Source: Sulfurimonas sp. (GTDB taxonomy: Bacteria > Campylobacterota > Campylobacteria > Campylobacterales > Sulfurimonadaceae). From it: a stretch of DNA of 45,478 bases. Below, piece by piece: positions 40,101 through 45,478 of the stretch; within the stretch, counting starts at the first letter, position 1; each line of letters begins with the position of its first letter. The notes under the pieces were generated by a model. The model did no database searches, was not told where the DNA came from, and worked only from the letters and a program-made list of their open reading frames with translations. The DNA lies in the NCBI GenBank assembly GCA_021648465.1, contig JAKISR010000013.1:1-45478 (forward strand), given 5' to 3'. The position numbers and the translations under genes are program-made.

Positions 40101-40144
40101 TGTTGTTACCTATGCTTTACAAGAGATTTGTAAAGGATAGATAA
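37094..40144 (+). CDS. Heavy-metal efflux RND pump (CzcA/CusA family)
   Basis: 1016 aa, 12 membrane helices in two halves with two large periplasmic loops. The N-terminus (AFPDVSTTQVKIIIKAPGMT) and the second-half motif (FTTIPLAMMGGIFGLYITEN) are typical of the HME-RND family. The TM4 substrate signature reads AIGMIIDSGVVMVEN (397-411). CzcA-type Zn/Co/Cd pumps have DFG..DGA and CusA-type Cu/Ag pumps have AIG..DAA in this position as I recall, so AIG..DSG is intermediate and the metal cannot be named. It is the last gene of the operon; no terminator hairpin is evident after 40144. Confidence 0.9.
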   Translation: MINKLIGFAISQRIFAIIISIALGIGGAISYTNLTIDAFPDVSTTQVKIIIKAPGMTPKEVEQQITIPIELEMQGIPNQDIVRSISKYALADITIDFKEGTDLYWARDRVYQRFNNIKDDLPSSMTGGIAPVTTPLGEVLMFTIDSDSMTLVEKRTLLDWVIRPSLRSVEGVADVNALGGEVRTYRIKPDFARMASLGITLDDLQAKISKNNANFGAGRIERGDEALLVRLPGRMKNVSDISNLVIKVEKNGAIIRLRDLASVSIDALTRYGYVTKDGEGEAVQGLVLSLKGADASKVTTKVREKLQKLDESLGNDVKINIFYDRKDLVTKAVNMVQAALGEAIVLVLIILLVFLGSVASAITVAMILPLAISSAFILMDYFGLSLNLMSLGGIVIAIGMIIDSGVVMVENIIARLAHPTSKNMTRVQIIYSAAKEVSTPVISGILIIIIVFTPLLMLDGLGGKLFAPVALSIVFTLAASILLALFVIPTIASFLIRKPSHEDTFLMKWLLKGYEPLLKKAFKVEFGIYALLIILLGGTFYAFGNIGKTFMPTMDEGNIVIGIEAPPSINIPAGIALNNEIQKKLMSDVPEIKSIIARTGSDEIGLDPMGLNDSDVFLVFKPKEEWRVQDTEWLKDKMRESLDKIQGIEYGFTQPIEMRTSEMLTGSRGDVVIKLFGEEIEKLNALGIKIKEITEKTQGSQDVYMRQNEGAAYQELRFNDEKLGNYGLDKSDVGNLLKSSVSGVEIGTIYQGMKQFPIVVKGDYLKKNLDEIYLVSATGEAVALSEVVEIVRSSGPVEIKHEKAQRFVSIQTNVRGIDLVTFVDNLKANILQDIKLPAGYSVTYGGEFKNQQATMARLSVVVPIALVLIFMILYMTFKSVIQSVIIFTTIPLAMMGGIFGLYITENYLSVPASVGFIALLGIAVLNGVVMISYFNELAQTLSIKEVVIEGAKRRLRPVLMTAAIASLALVPMLFATGPGSEIQKPLAIVVIFGLVSSTALTLLLLPMLYKRFVKDR

Positions 40145-40227
40145 ATTTTCTATAGATGAAGAATTTTATTTTAAAAGTGTTTAATTTGATTTGATTTTTA
40201 AAAGGAGCTATAAGTCTCTGTACTGTG

Positions 40228-40302
40228 TGGCTCCGGATACTGGATTCGAACCAATAATCAAGTGATTAACAGTCACCTACTCTACCGCTGAGCTAATCCA
40301 GA
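40228..40302 (-). tRNA. tRNA-Asn (anticodon GTT)
   Basis: Reading the minus strand, the acceptor stem TCTGGAT pairs with ATCCGGA (one T-G wobble), with discriminator G and an encoded CCA. The D arm has GCTCAGCGGTAGAGT. The anticodon stem GGTGA/TCACT closes the loop CTGTTAA, giving GTT for asparagine. The T arm is ATTGG-TTCGAAT-CCAGT. A TATAAT at 40325-40330 (minus strand) may be its -10 box. It lies in the 413-bp gap 40145-40557; the remainder of the gap shows only a short CCCC/GGGG dyad near 40451-40460. Confidence 0.97.
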
Positions 40303-40557
40303 ATGTGTATTGAATTGAGCCGAAATTATACTTTACAAAAAGTTGTTTGAATTTCTTGGGGTATTATAATTTTTGATAGTGTTGATATAATTTTAAACAT
40401 AAATTAAATCTCTTTTCTGTTAAATTTTTATCGTAAAAAATTATGAGGTGCCCCTTGGGGGTATAACTTATCTGAAATTAGATTTCAACTTTTTTAAAAT
40501 TTAATTTAGCTTAAATTGTGAGTTGTTTTTGGTAATCTGCAGTGGCTCTATTTTTAT

Positions 40558-40971
40558 TTACTCTTGAGATTTAAGTTCAGCATACAGAGGGATGCAGGCT
40601 GTAACAGCTGTCTTGTCTGGCACTCTTCTAACGGATAAATAAGTAACAGACCCATCATCATGTACTTTTCTAAGTACTGTTGCATAAACCCAATAGAATC
40701 CACCATCTTTTCTAAGATTTTTTACTATACCTGACCAAAAGCCTTTACTTTGAATATCATCCCAAAGACCTTTAAAAGCGATGCGAGGCATATCTGGATG
40801 TCTTATTATATTATGGGGTTGACCAAGTAATTTTTCAATCTTATAACCAGCTATCTCACAAAAAATATCATTTGCATAAATAATGAAACCTTTATCGTCT
40901 GTTTCACTTAAAATATATTGATCTGAAGAGAAGTACCATTCTTGAGAGTTTTCACTTTTAATAACAGCCAT
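40558..40971 (-). CDS. Single PAS-domain protein (Aer/CetB-like redox sensor)
   Basis: 137 aa consisting of one PAS domain with short flanks: SETDDKGFIIYANDIFCEIA, then the Aer-type HNIIRHPDMPRIAFKGLWDD, GFWSGIVKNLRKDGGFYWVY and the closing strand SVTYLSVRRVP. This PAS class binds FAD in E. coli Aer. In Campylobacter, CetB is a stand-alone PAS protein of the same kind that works with a separate signalling partner in energy taxis. No chemotaxis gene is adjacent. It sits 11 bp after aroC on the same strand, so it may be read from that operon. Confidence 0.82.
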   Translation of the reverse strand: MAVIKSENSQEWYFSSDQYILSETDDKGFIIYANDIFCEIAGYKIEKLLGQPHNIIRHPDMPRIAFKGLWDDIQSKGFWSGIVKNLRKDGGFYWVYATVLRKVHDDGSVTYLSVRRVPDKTAVTACIPLYAELKSQE

Positions 40972-40982
40972 AAAATACCCTT

Positions 40983-42059
40983 TTATTTATAGTATTTTGT
41001 AACACCATTCATATTTGATCCCATATTTAAAAGGAGCATATCACATATAACTAAAGCTGCCATTGCTTCGCATACGACAGTTCCTCTAATCGCTACACAT
41101 GGATCATGTCTACCTTTTAAAGAGAAGCTAACTTCCTTATTTTTAGTTGTAACTGTTTGTTGCTCTTTAAAGATAGATGGTGTTGGTTTAAAATAAACAT
41201 TTATAATTATATCATCACTATTACTAACACCACCTAAAATTCCACCAGAATGATTTGAACAAAACCCATTTGCTCTTATTTCATCATTGTTTTGTGAACC
41301 AAGTGAGCGAGCACTCAAAATCCCATCTCCAATTTCAACAGCCTTAACAGCGTTAATTCCCATCATTGCATCTGCTAAAACAGCATCTAATTTATAATAA
41401 AGTGGTTGACCTAAACCTTTAGGCGAACCTTTAATAAGAACTCTTGAGACTCCACCAACTGAATCATGTTCATTTTTAGCATTTAAAATAGCATCTTTTT
41501 GAGCTTGTTCTATATTTGAATCAAGAGCATAAATAACACTTTTTTTAGCATCTTCGTAATTAAAAACTTCAGATTTTATACCATCTATTTCACAAATACC
41601 ACTTAGTACTTCAATATTTAATTCATTTAACATAAGCTTAGCAATCGCACCAGCTGCTACTCTAGCAGCAGTTTCTCTTGCAGAGCTTCTTCCACCACCA
41701 CGATAGTCTCTTATGCCATATTTATGAAAGTAAGTAAAATCAGCATGACCTGGGCGAAAAACATCTTTTATATTTGAGTAATCACGTGATTTTTGATTTG
41801 TATTGTAAATAATCATAGCGATTGGAGTACCTGTACTTTTACCTTCAAAAATACCACTTAATATTTCTACTTTATCGTCCTCTTTTCTAGCAGTTTCAAA
41901 CTCACTTTTTCCAGGTTTTCTTCTGTCTAACTCTTTTTGAATAAACTCTTCATCAATATTTAATCCTGCTGGAATACCATCAAGTATGCATCCTATGGCC
42001 GTTCCATGCGATTCTCCAAAAGTGCTAAATCTTAGCTTTTGCCCAAAACTATTCACCAT
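40983..42059 (-). CDS. aroC: Chorismate synthase AroC
   Basis: 358 aa, full length. It has the signatures FGESHGTAIGCILDGIPAGL, RPGHADFTYFHKYGIRDYRG, GGRSSARETAARVAAGAIAK and the C-terminal RHDPCVAIRGTVVCEAMAAL. It makes chorismate from 5-enolpyruvylshikimate 3-phosphate using reduced FMN, the last shikimate step. The first 7 bp overlap the rnc end, so the two are translationally coupled. The order rnhA-rnc-aroC matches Campylobacter. Confidence 0.97.
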   Translation of the reverse strand: MVNSFGQKLRFSTFGESHGTAIGCILDGIPAGLNIDEEFIQKELDRRKPGKSEFETARKEDDKVEILSGIFEGKSTGTPIAMIIYNTNQKSRDYSNIKDVFRPGHADFTYFHKYGIRDYRGGGRSSARETAARVAAGAIAKLMLNELNIEVLSGICEIDGIKSEVFNYEDAKKSVIYALDSNIEQAQKDAILNAKNEHDSVGGVSRVLIKGSPKGLGQPLYYKLDAVLADAMMGINAVKAVEIGDGILSARSLGSQNNDEIRANGFCSNHSGGILGGVSNSDDIIINVYFKPTPSIFKEQQTVTTKNKEVSFSLKGRHDPCVAIRGTVVCEAMAALVICDMLLLNMGSNMNGVTKYYK

Positions 42060-42733
42060 TTTTCCTTTAATAACATAATTGCAAGTTTTGCGGCTTCTTG
42101 TTGAGCGATTTTTTTACTTTTACCTAATGCTCTTGCATACTCTTTTTCTTCAATTATTACAGCTACTTCAAACTCTTTTTGATGATCAGGTCCACGACTT
42201 GCAATCACTTTATATTCAGGAATTTGACCAAATCTAGCTTGTGTTAATTCTTGAAGAGAGGTTTTAAAATCTTTAAATAGTGAATCAAGTGAGATATCTT
42301 CATGATTTTTTTCAATTAAAGATACAGCAATTTTTTCTGCTTCTTTTAACCCAGATTCTATATATATTGCACCAATAATTGCTTCAAACGCATTTGATAA
42401 TAAAGATGCTTTTTCTCTTCCACCATTATTTTCTTCAGCGTTTGATAGTAAAATATATTTACCCAAATTAATAGATCTAGCTAGTTTATCAAAGCCTTCT
42501 TCATTGACTAAAGATGCTCTTATTTTTGATAATTTTCCTTCATCAGACTTAGGAAATTTTTTAAATAAGTACTCTCCAACAATAAGGTCTAGAACTGCAT
42601 CACCTAAAAATTCGAGCCGTTCATTATCATAAGATTGTTTATGACTCTTATGTGTTAGTGCTTCGATAACAAGTTTTTTATTTTTAAAATTATAGTTTAA
42701 AATATTTTCAAGTTCTTGAATTTTTTGGTTCAT
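42053..42733 (-). CDS. rnc: Ribonuclease III
   Basis: 226 aa. The nuclease signature ERLEFLGDAVLDLIVGEYLF is at about residues 38-57. The second acidic cluster lies in NAFEAIIGAIYIESGLKEAE. A C-terminal double-stranded-RNA-binding domain follows (FKTSLQELTQARFGQIPEYK; ALGKSKKIAQQEAAKLAIML). It processes rRNA precursors and structured mRNAs. It overlaps rnhA by 4 bp (ATGA-type junction) and aroC by 7 bp. Confidence 0.97.
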   Translation of the reverse strand: MNQKIQELENILNYNFKNKKLVIEALTHKSHKQSYDNERLEFLGDAVLDLIVGEYLFKKFPKSDEGKLSKIRASLVNEEGFDKLARSINLGKYILLSNAEENNGGREKASLLSNAFEAIIGAIYIESGLKEAEKIAVSLIEKNHEDISLDSLFKDFKTSLQELTQARFGQIPEYKVIASRGPDHQKEFEVAVIIEEKEYARALGKSKKIAQQEAAKLAIMLLKEKW

Positions 42734-43161
42734 TTTAATGACTCTTTCATTTTTTCTGCGGCTCCACGTGCTAGCTTATCACAACGCTCATTCTCTTCAT
42801 GACCATCATGACCTTTTACCCATATAGCGTTAACCTTATGATTTTTTGAAACTTTTATATACTCTACCCATAAGTCAGGATTTTTTATTTTTTTAAAGTC
42901 TTTTTTTATCCAACCTGTCAACCATTCATTTATACCTTTTACAACATAAGATGAGTCAGAAATAATTTCAACTTCACAAGGCTCTTTAAGGGCCCTTAAA
43001 CCCTCAATAGCTCCAAGAAGTTCCATTCTATTATTGGTTGTATGTGCTTCGCTTCCTGACAGCTCTTTTTCTTTATCTCCAAATCTTAGTACAACCCCAT
43101 AACCACCAGGACCAGGATTTCCTAAAGCACTGCCATCACTGAAAAGAGTTATTTTCTTCAC
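42730..43161 (-). CDS. rnhA: Ribonuclease HI
   Basis: 143 aa, full length. Catalytic acidic residues are visible in FSDGSALGNPGPGGYGVVL (D9), MELLGAIEGL, SDSSYVVKGI and the C-terminal VKGHDGHEENERCDKLA with the conserved His and Asp. It degrades RNA in RNA-DNA hybrids during replication and repair. The basic handle region (WIKKDFKKIKNPDLW) is present. Its start lies within the end of the TPR gene (26-bp overlap), and its stop overlaps rnc. Confidence 0.96.
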   Translation of the reverse strand: MKKITLFSDGSALGNPGPGGYGVVLRFGDKEKELSGSEAHTTNNRMELLGAIEGLRALKEPCEVEIISDSSYVVKGINEWLTGWIKKDFKKIKNPDLWVEYIKVSKNHKVNAIWVKGHDGHEENERCDKLARGAAEKMKESLK

Positions 43162-44182
43162 TAAAATCCTTATGATAATTTTTTACTAAGTTAAGTTCAA
43201 CTCTTGATGTATCTATAGAGTGACAGATACTACAACGACTAAATGCAAATGGAGAAATTTGTTTACAATTATCACAAATATATTCAAAACTAAGTGTGGC
43301 GTTTACGCTATCATTAAGACCTATAAGAACATCAAATTCAAATACAGAGCTTTTTTGAGTTTCGTCAATATACCCTTTGGCACTATAGAGTTCCTTTAGG
43401 TAACTATTTTGCATAATTATATCAAAATCCAAATCTTTTTTATCAATATGCCATAGTATATCAACTAAAAGTTCAGCTTTTGAAACATCAAAATTTTTCC
43501 AAGCTAATTTTGGGTTTATACGAAATACATATTCAAAAATAAGATATGCCAACTGATTTGATGTTTTATATATCTTTAGTAACTCATTTACTTTAATCTC
43601 TGATGATAAGTTTGTATCATTTAAGAGTAGCATAGAGTTTAAATAAACACTATCAGTTCTTATATCTTTTTTTAATTCATCTAAAGGTTCTAAAACTTCT
43701 AAAGCAGAATCATAGTCTTTCATTTTTTCATACACTAAAAGTAAATAATTTAGTGCTTGTGGGGTTCTTGGATTGCTCTTTAGAATTTCTAAAAATATTT
43801 GTTTAGAGCGTTCTAGAAAACCAGCTTTAAAATATGTTTTTCCAAGTAAAAAAAGTGTATCTCTATAGTTGGCTTTATTACCAACTTTTAAAAGTTCATT
43901 ATATATCTCTATACTTTTTTCAAAGTCACCATTTTTAGTATATGAGTATGCTAGTAAAAGCCATGATTTTTCTGAAAGTTCACCTTTTGTAATAAGTACT
44001 TTTAATTCATTTTGTGATGGCGGAGAGTTAAATTGTTTTAAAAATCTGTCTAAATGTCTATAGTCTTCTCTTTTTTTAAATTTACTTAACCAATATGAAA
44101 AAAATGTAATGATAAAAATAAGAACAAAAAATATAATTATCCCAAAAAGTGGATCACGAAACTCTATGAAAAATGTATTCAT
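43136..44182 (-). CDS. Membrane-anchored TPR protein with C-terminal zinc ribbon (LapB-like layout)
   Basis: 348 aa. One N-terminal transmembrane helix (about 13-34, LFGIIIFFVLIFIITFFSYW) is followed by tetratricopeptide repeats from about 65 to 190 (AYSYTKNGDFEKSIEIYNEL; FLLGKTYFKAGFLERSKQIF). A C-terminal CxxC-x(11)-CxxC zinc-ribbon (CDNCKQISPFAFSRCSIC, about 308-325) completes it. This order is that of LapB/YciM, which regulates lipopolysaccharide synthesis with FtsH. Overall similarity beyond layout cannot be judged here. It overlaps rnhA by 26 bp and the upstream gene by 1 bp. Confidence 0.75.
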   Translation of the reverse strand: MNTFFIEFRDPLFGIIIFFVLIFIITFFSYWLSKFKKREDYRHLDRFLKQFNSPPSQNELKVLITKGELSEKSWLLLAYSYTKNGDFEKSIEIYNELLKVGNKANYRDTLFLLGKTYFKAGFLERSKQIFLEILKSNPRTPQALNYLLLVYEKMKDYDSALEVLEPLDELKKDIRTDSVYLNSMLLLNDTNLSSEIKVNELLKIYKTSNQLAYLIFEYVFRINPKLAWKNFDVSKAELLVDILWHIDKKDLDFDIIMQNSYLKELYSAKGYIDETQKSSVFEFDVLIGLNDSVNATLSFEYICDNCKQISPFAFSRCSICHSIDTSRVELNLVKNYHKDFSEENNSFQ

Positions 44183-44649
44183 TATTCGTAAACCACTATC
44201 CCATAATCATTTTTTAAATTATAAAATGTTGAGTCTACTGTAATCTCTAAGTCTTTGATTTTACCTAGCTGAACAATAGAGTTTTTGTTTACTCGAATCC
44301 CAAACTCTGTAAAAAATTTTTTTATATTCACAAATTTTACATCTTGAACAAACTTATATTCAAACTCTTTATATAGCCTCATTTTTTCATAAGAAAATAT
44401 ATGCTCACTTATATGTAGTTGGTCTGAAGCAAATCTTATTGGTAAATACCCTGAAAGATCAGTGAGTGTTTCTTCAATATGTTCATGTTTCTGAGGAAGA
44501 GTATTTTTTTGTACAAAAACATATTTGTTATTTAGTTTTAGTGTTGGAGTGTTTTTCCAATATTTATAAGCTGGATTTGAAACACCTAGCTTTAAAGAGA
44601 CCTCTCTCCAAAGCCAAAAAGAGTTAAGAGTATTTGGTAAGTAAGACAT
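44182..44649 (-). CDS. Uncharacterised 155-aa protein, first gene of the rnhA-rnc-aroC operon
   Basis: I do not recognise this protein. It has no signal peptide or membrane segment. The N-terminus is helix-like (LNSFWLWREVSLKLGVSNPA) and reads like a small DNA-binding or adaptor helix pair, possibly a MerR/excisionase-like winged helix (VSNPAYKYWKNTPTLKLNNK). A middle helical part (EHIEETLTDLSGYLP) and a C-terminal strand-rich part (FFTEFGIRVNKNSIVQLGKI) follow. AGGAG lies close before the ATG. It overlaps the TPR gene by 1 bp, so the products are probably made together. In the promoter gap upstream there are three ATTATATAG copies. Confidence 0.65.
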   Translation of the reverse strand: MSYLPNTLNSFWLWREVSLKLGVSNPAYKYWKNTPTLKLNNKYVFVQKNTLPQKHEHIEETLTDLSGYLPIRFASDQLHISEHIFSYEKMRLYKEFEYKFVQDVKFVNIKKFFTEFGIRVNKNSIVQLGKIKDLEITVDSTFYNLKNDYGIVVYE

Positions 44650-44681
44650 TCTCCTAACTCCTTTAAATGATTTATAGCTCT

Positions 44682-44736
44682 ATTATATAGTTTTTTATTA
44701 TATAGTTTTATTAATTTAATGTAGAATATTATATAG
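44682..44736 (-). promoter_or_regulatory. Three ATTATATAG repeats in the operon promoter region
   Basis: ATTATATAG occurs at 44682, 44697 and 44728. On the minus strand each contains TATAAT, a perfect -10 hexamer, 33 to 87 bp before the 155-aa gene. They could be alternative promoters of the rnhA-rnc-aroC operon or binding sites for a regulator. The region is very A/T-rich. Confidence 0.35.
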
Positions 44737-44773
44737 TCATAATATCGGATTTTTTAAATAAAACTATAAAGTA

Positions 44774-45373
44774 TTATTTAACTTCTATTTCTAACTCTGT
44801 TTCTATAAATTTTTCACTATCTACTTCTTGAACTTTATGTAGTATAGTTCTTGTAATATCTATAGTTTTTGTTAAAATAAGATATTCTTGAATCATATAT
44901 GCTCTTTTATCTGCTAAATCAACAAGTTCTTTAGATGTAACTTCTTGAATATCTTTACATATTTTCATTAATTCTTTTTGATATTTTATATTAAATATTT
45001 CATCTTCTTTATATTTTTTTCGTATTTTTGTTTTAAGAGTTTTTACAACATCTTTACCCACATGTGCAGTATATATATCTTCAAGTACATTAGCAATTAC
45101 CACGCCCTTGTTAGCACTTTTTTGTAGTATAAGATTTCTTAGTTTATTTGATTGAATTGCTTCTGTATCTTTTTGAGTATTATAACTACCAGTGATTCCA
45201 AGTGAGAGTTTTGATCTTTTTGTAAGTATTTTTATAATATTGTCAAGTTTTTCTTTTTGTGGTGGTAAAACTTTAAATTCACCAGCTTCAAACTCTACAT
45301 GCTTTAACTTTTCCCCATCTATCCCCAATAAAGAACTCAAAAATGTAAAAGGTATACTACCCCAACTTGTCAA
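44774..45373 (-). CDS. DUF748-family protein, C-terminal fragment
   Basis: 199 aa. The segment FTFLSSLLGIDGEKLKHVEF, followed by EAGEFKVLPPQKEKLDNIIK and LSLGITGSYN, matches the very end of DUF748 (AsmA-like) proteins, which are normally many hundreds of residues long. The frame is open for six more codons (IFEKVV) to a TAG at 45392-45394. Then the sequence no longer reads as DUF748 in any frame to the window edge. The only start is TTG 45373, so this is a 5'-truncated or frameshifted gene rather than a complete one. Full-length relatives act in envelope lipid transport or assembly. Confidence 0.6.
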   Translation of the reverse strand: MTSWGSIPFTFLSSLLGIDGEKLKHVEFEAGEFKVLPPQKEKLDNIIKILTKRSKLSLGITGSYNTQKDTEAIQSNKLRNLILQKSANKGVVIANVLEDIYTAHVGKDVVKTLKTKIRKKYKEDEIFNIKYQKELMKICKDIQEVTSKELVDLADKRAYMIQEYLILTKTIDITRTILHKVQEVDSEKFIETELEIEVK

Positions 45374-45415
45374 GACAACTTTTTCAAAAATCTAATTCCC
45401 TAAACACCTGTTACC

Positions 45416-45478
45416 CTATGCTACATTTTCACTAGAATTAGTGTAATCCTCATCATTAATTTTTAAACTATCATAATA
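45416..45478 (-). CDS. Possible C-terminal end of an off-window gene
   Basis: One minus-strand frame is open from the window edge for 20 codons (YYDSLKINDEDYTNSSENVA) to a TAG. The other two minus-strand frames stop at once. An acidic, Asn/Ser-rich tail is plausible for a real protein end, but 63 bp is too short to exclude chance. If real, it ends 42 bp before the DUF748 fragment and would mark the left border of inserted or rearranged DNA. Confidence 0.25.
   Translation of the reverse strand, partial: YYDSLKINDEDYTNSSENVA

Noticed and set aside
37094..40144. Multidrug (AcrB-type) assignment for the RND pump
   Set aside because: The TM4 signature with D403 and E410 and the N-terminal AFPDVSTTQV pattern are typical of heavy-metal RND pumps, and the neighbours are metal-linked.
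1..45478. CRISPR array
   Set aside because: No regularly spaced repeats of 20-40 bp with unique spacers and no cas genes were found. The only strong direct repeat is the two-copy unit in the OmpA-type gene.

Overview
The window is AT-rich, gene-dense bacterial DNA. It looks like Campylobacterota chromosome, most like a Sulfurimonas/Sulfuricurvum-type organism. The pointers are gene orders and families I know from that phylum: recA-eno-(FtsB-like)-(AMIN protein) divergent from mqnD-fliQ-murB, a NIF-type nifS/nifU pair, the aroC-rnc-rnhA block, menaquinone synthesis by the futalosine route, a sulfide:quinone-reductase-like flavoprotein, and short MurB and LeuC. No database search was possible, so the genus is an inference.

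Layout. 0-7 kb: SQR-like flavoprotein (+), then leftward Mg2+/divalent-cation genes (CNNM-type and mgtE) and the copper pair copA-copB. 6.5-9.5 kb: envelope genes (SYLF protein, DUF3015 protein, DUF4105 outer-membrane protein). 9.5-15 kb: the conserved recA-eno cluster (leftward) and mqnD-fliQ-murB (rightward). 15-18.2 kb: a P-type cation ATPase flanked by two gene remnants (a frameshifted small gene and the first 22 codons of an anmK-like gene). 18.2-20.6 kb: nifU and nifS (leftward). 20.7-26.2 kb: an unknown gene, leuC, an OmpA-type protein with a recently duplicated repeat, mobA, moaC, a DUF493 protein and an unknown helical protein.

26.3-33.7 kb is the main accessory island. It holds a complete type I restriction-modification locus, hsdM-hsdS-hsdR, with a RelB/RelE-like toxin-antitoxin pair between hsdS and hsdR. 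The pair has its own near-consensus promoter, and the toxin stop overlaps the hsdR start. A YgjP-type metallopeptidase overlaps the end of hsdR, and a broken SprT-like metallopeptidase precedes hsdM. 33.9-40.1 kb is a heavy-metal block: a HupE/UreJ-like remnant, a His-rich periplasmic protein (DUF6488-like), a small secreted protein, and an OMF-MFP-RND efflux operon whose pump carries an atypical TM4 signature.

40.2-45.5 kb: tRNA-Asn, a single-PAS sensor protein, and the tightly overlapped leftward operon (unknown 155-aa protein)-TPR/zinc-ribbon protein-rnhA-rnc-aroC. The right edge holds the C-terminal part of a DUF748-family protein cut off from its N-terminus. Remnants recur at 15.1, 18.1, 26.4, 33.9 and 45.4 kb, which suggests repeated insertion and deletion at gene borders.
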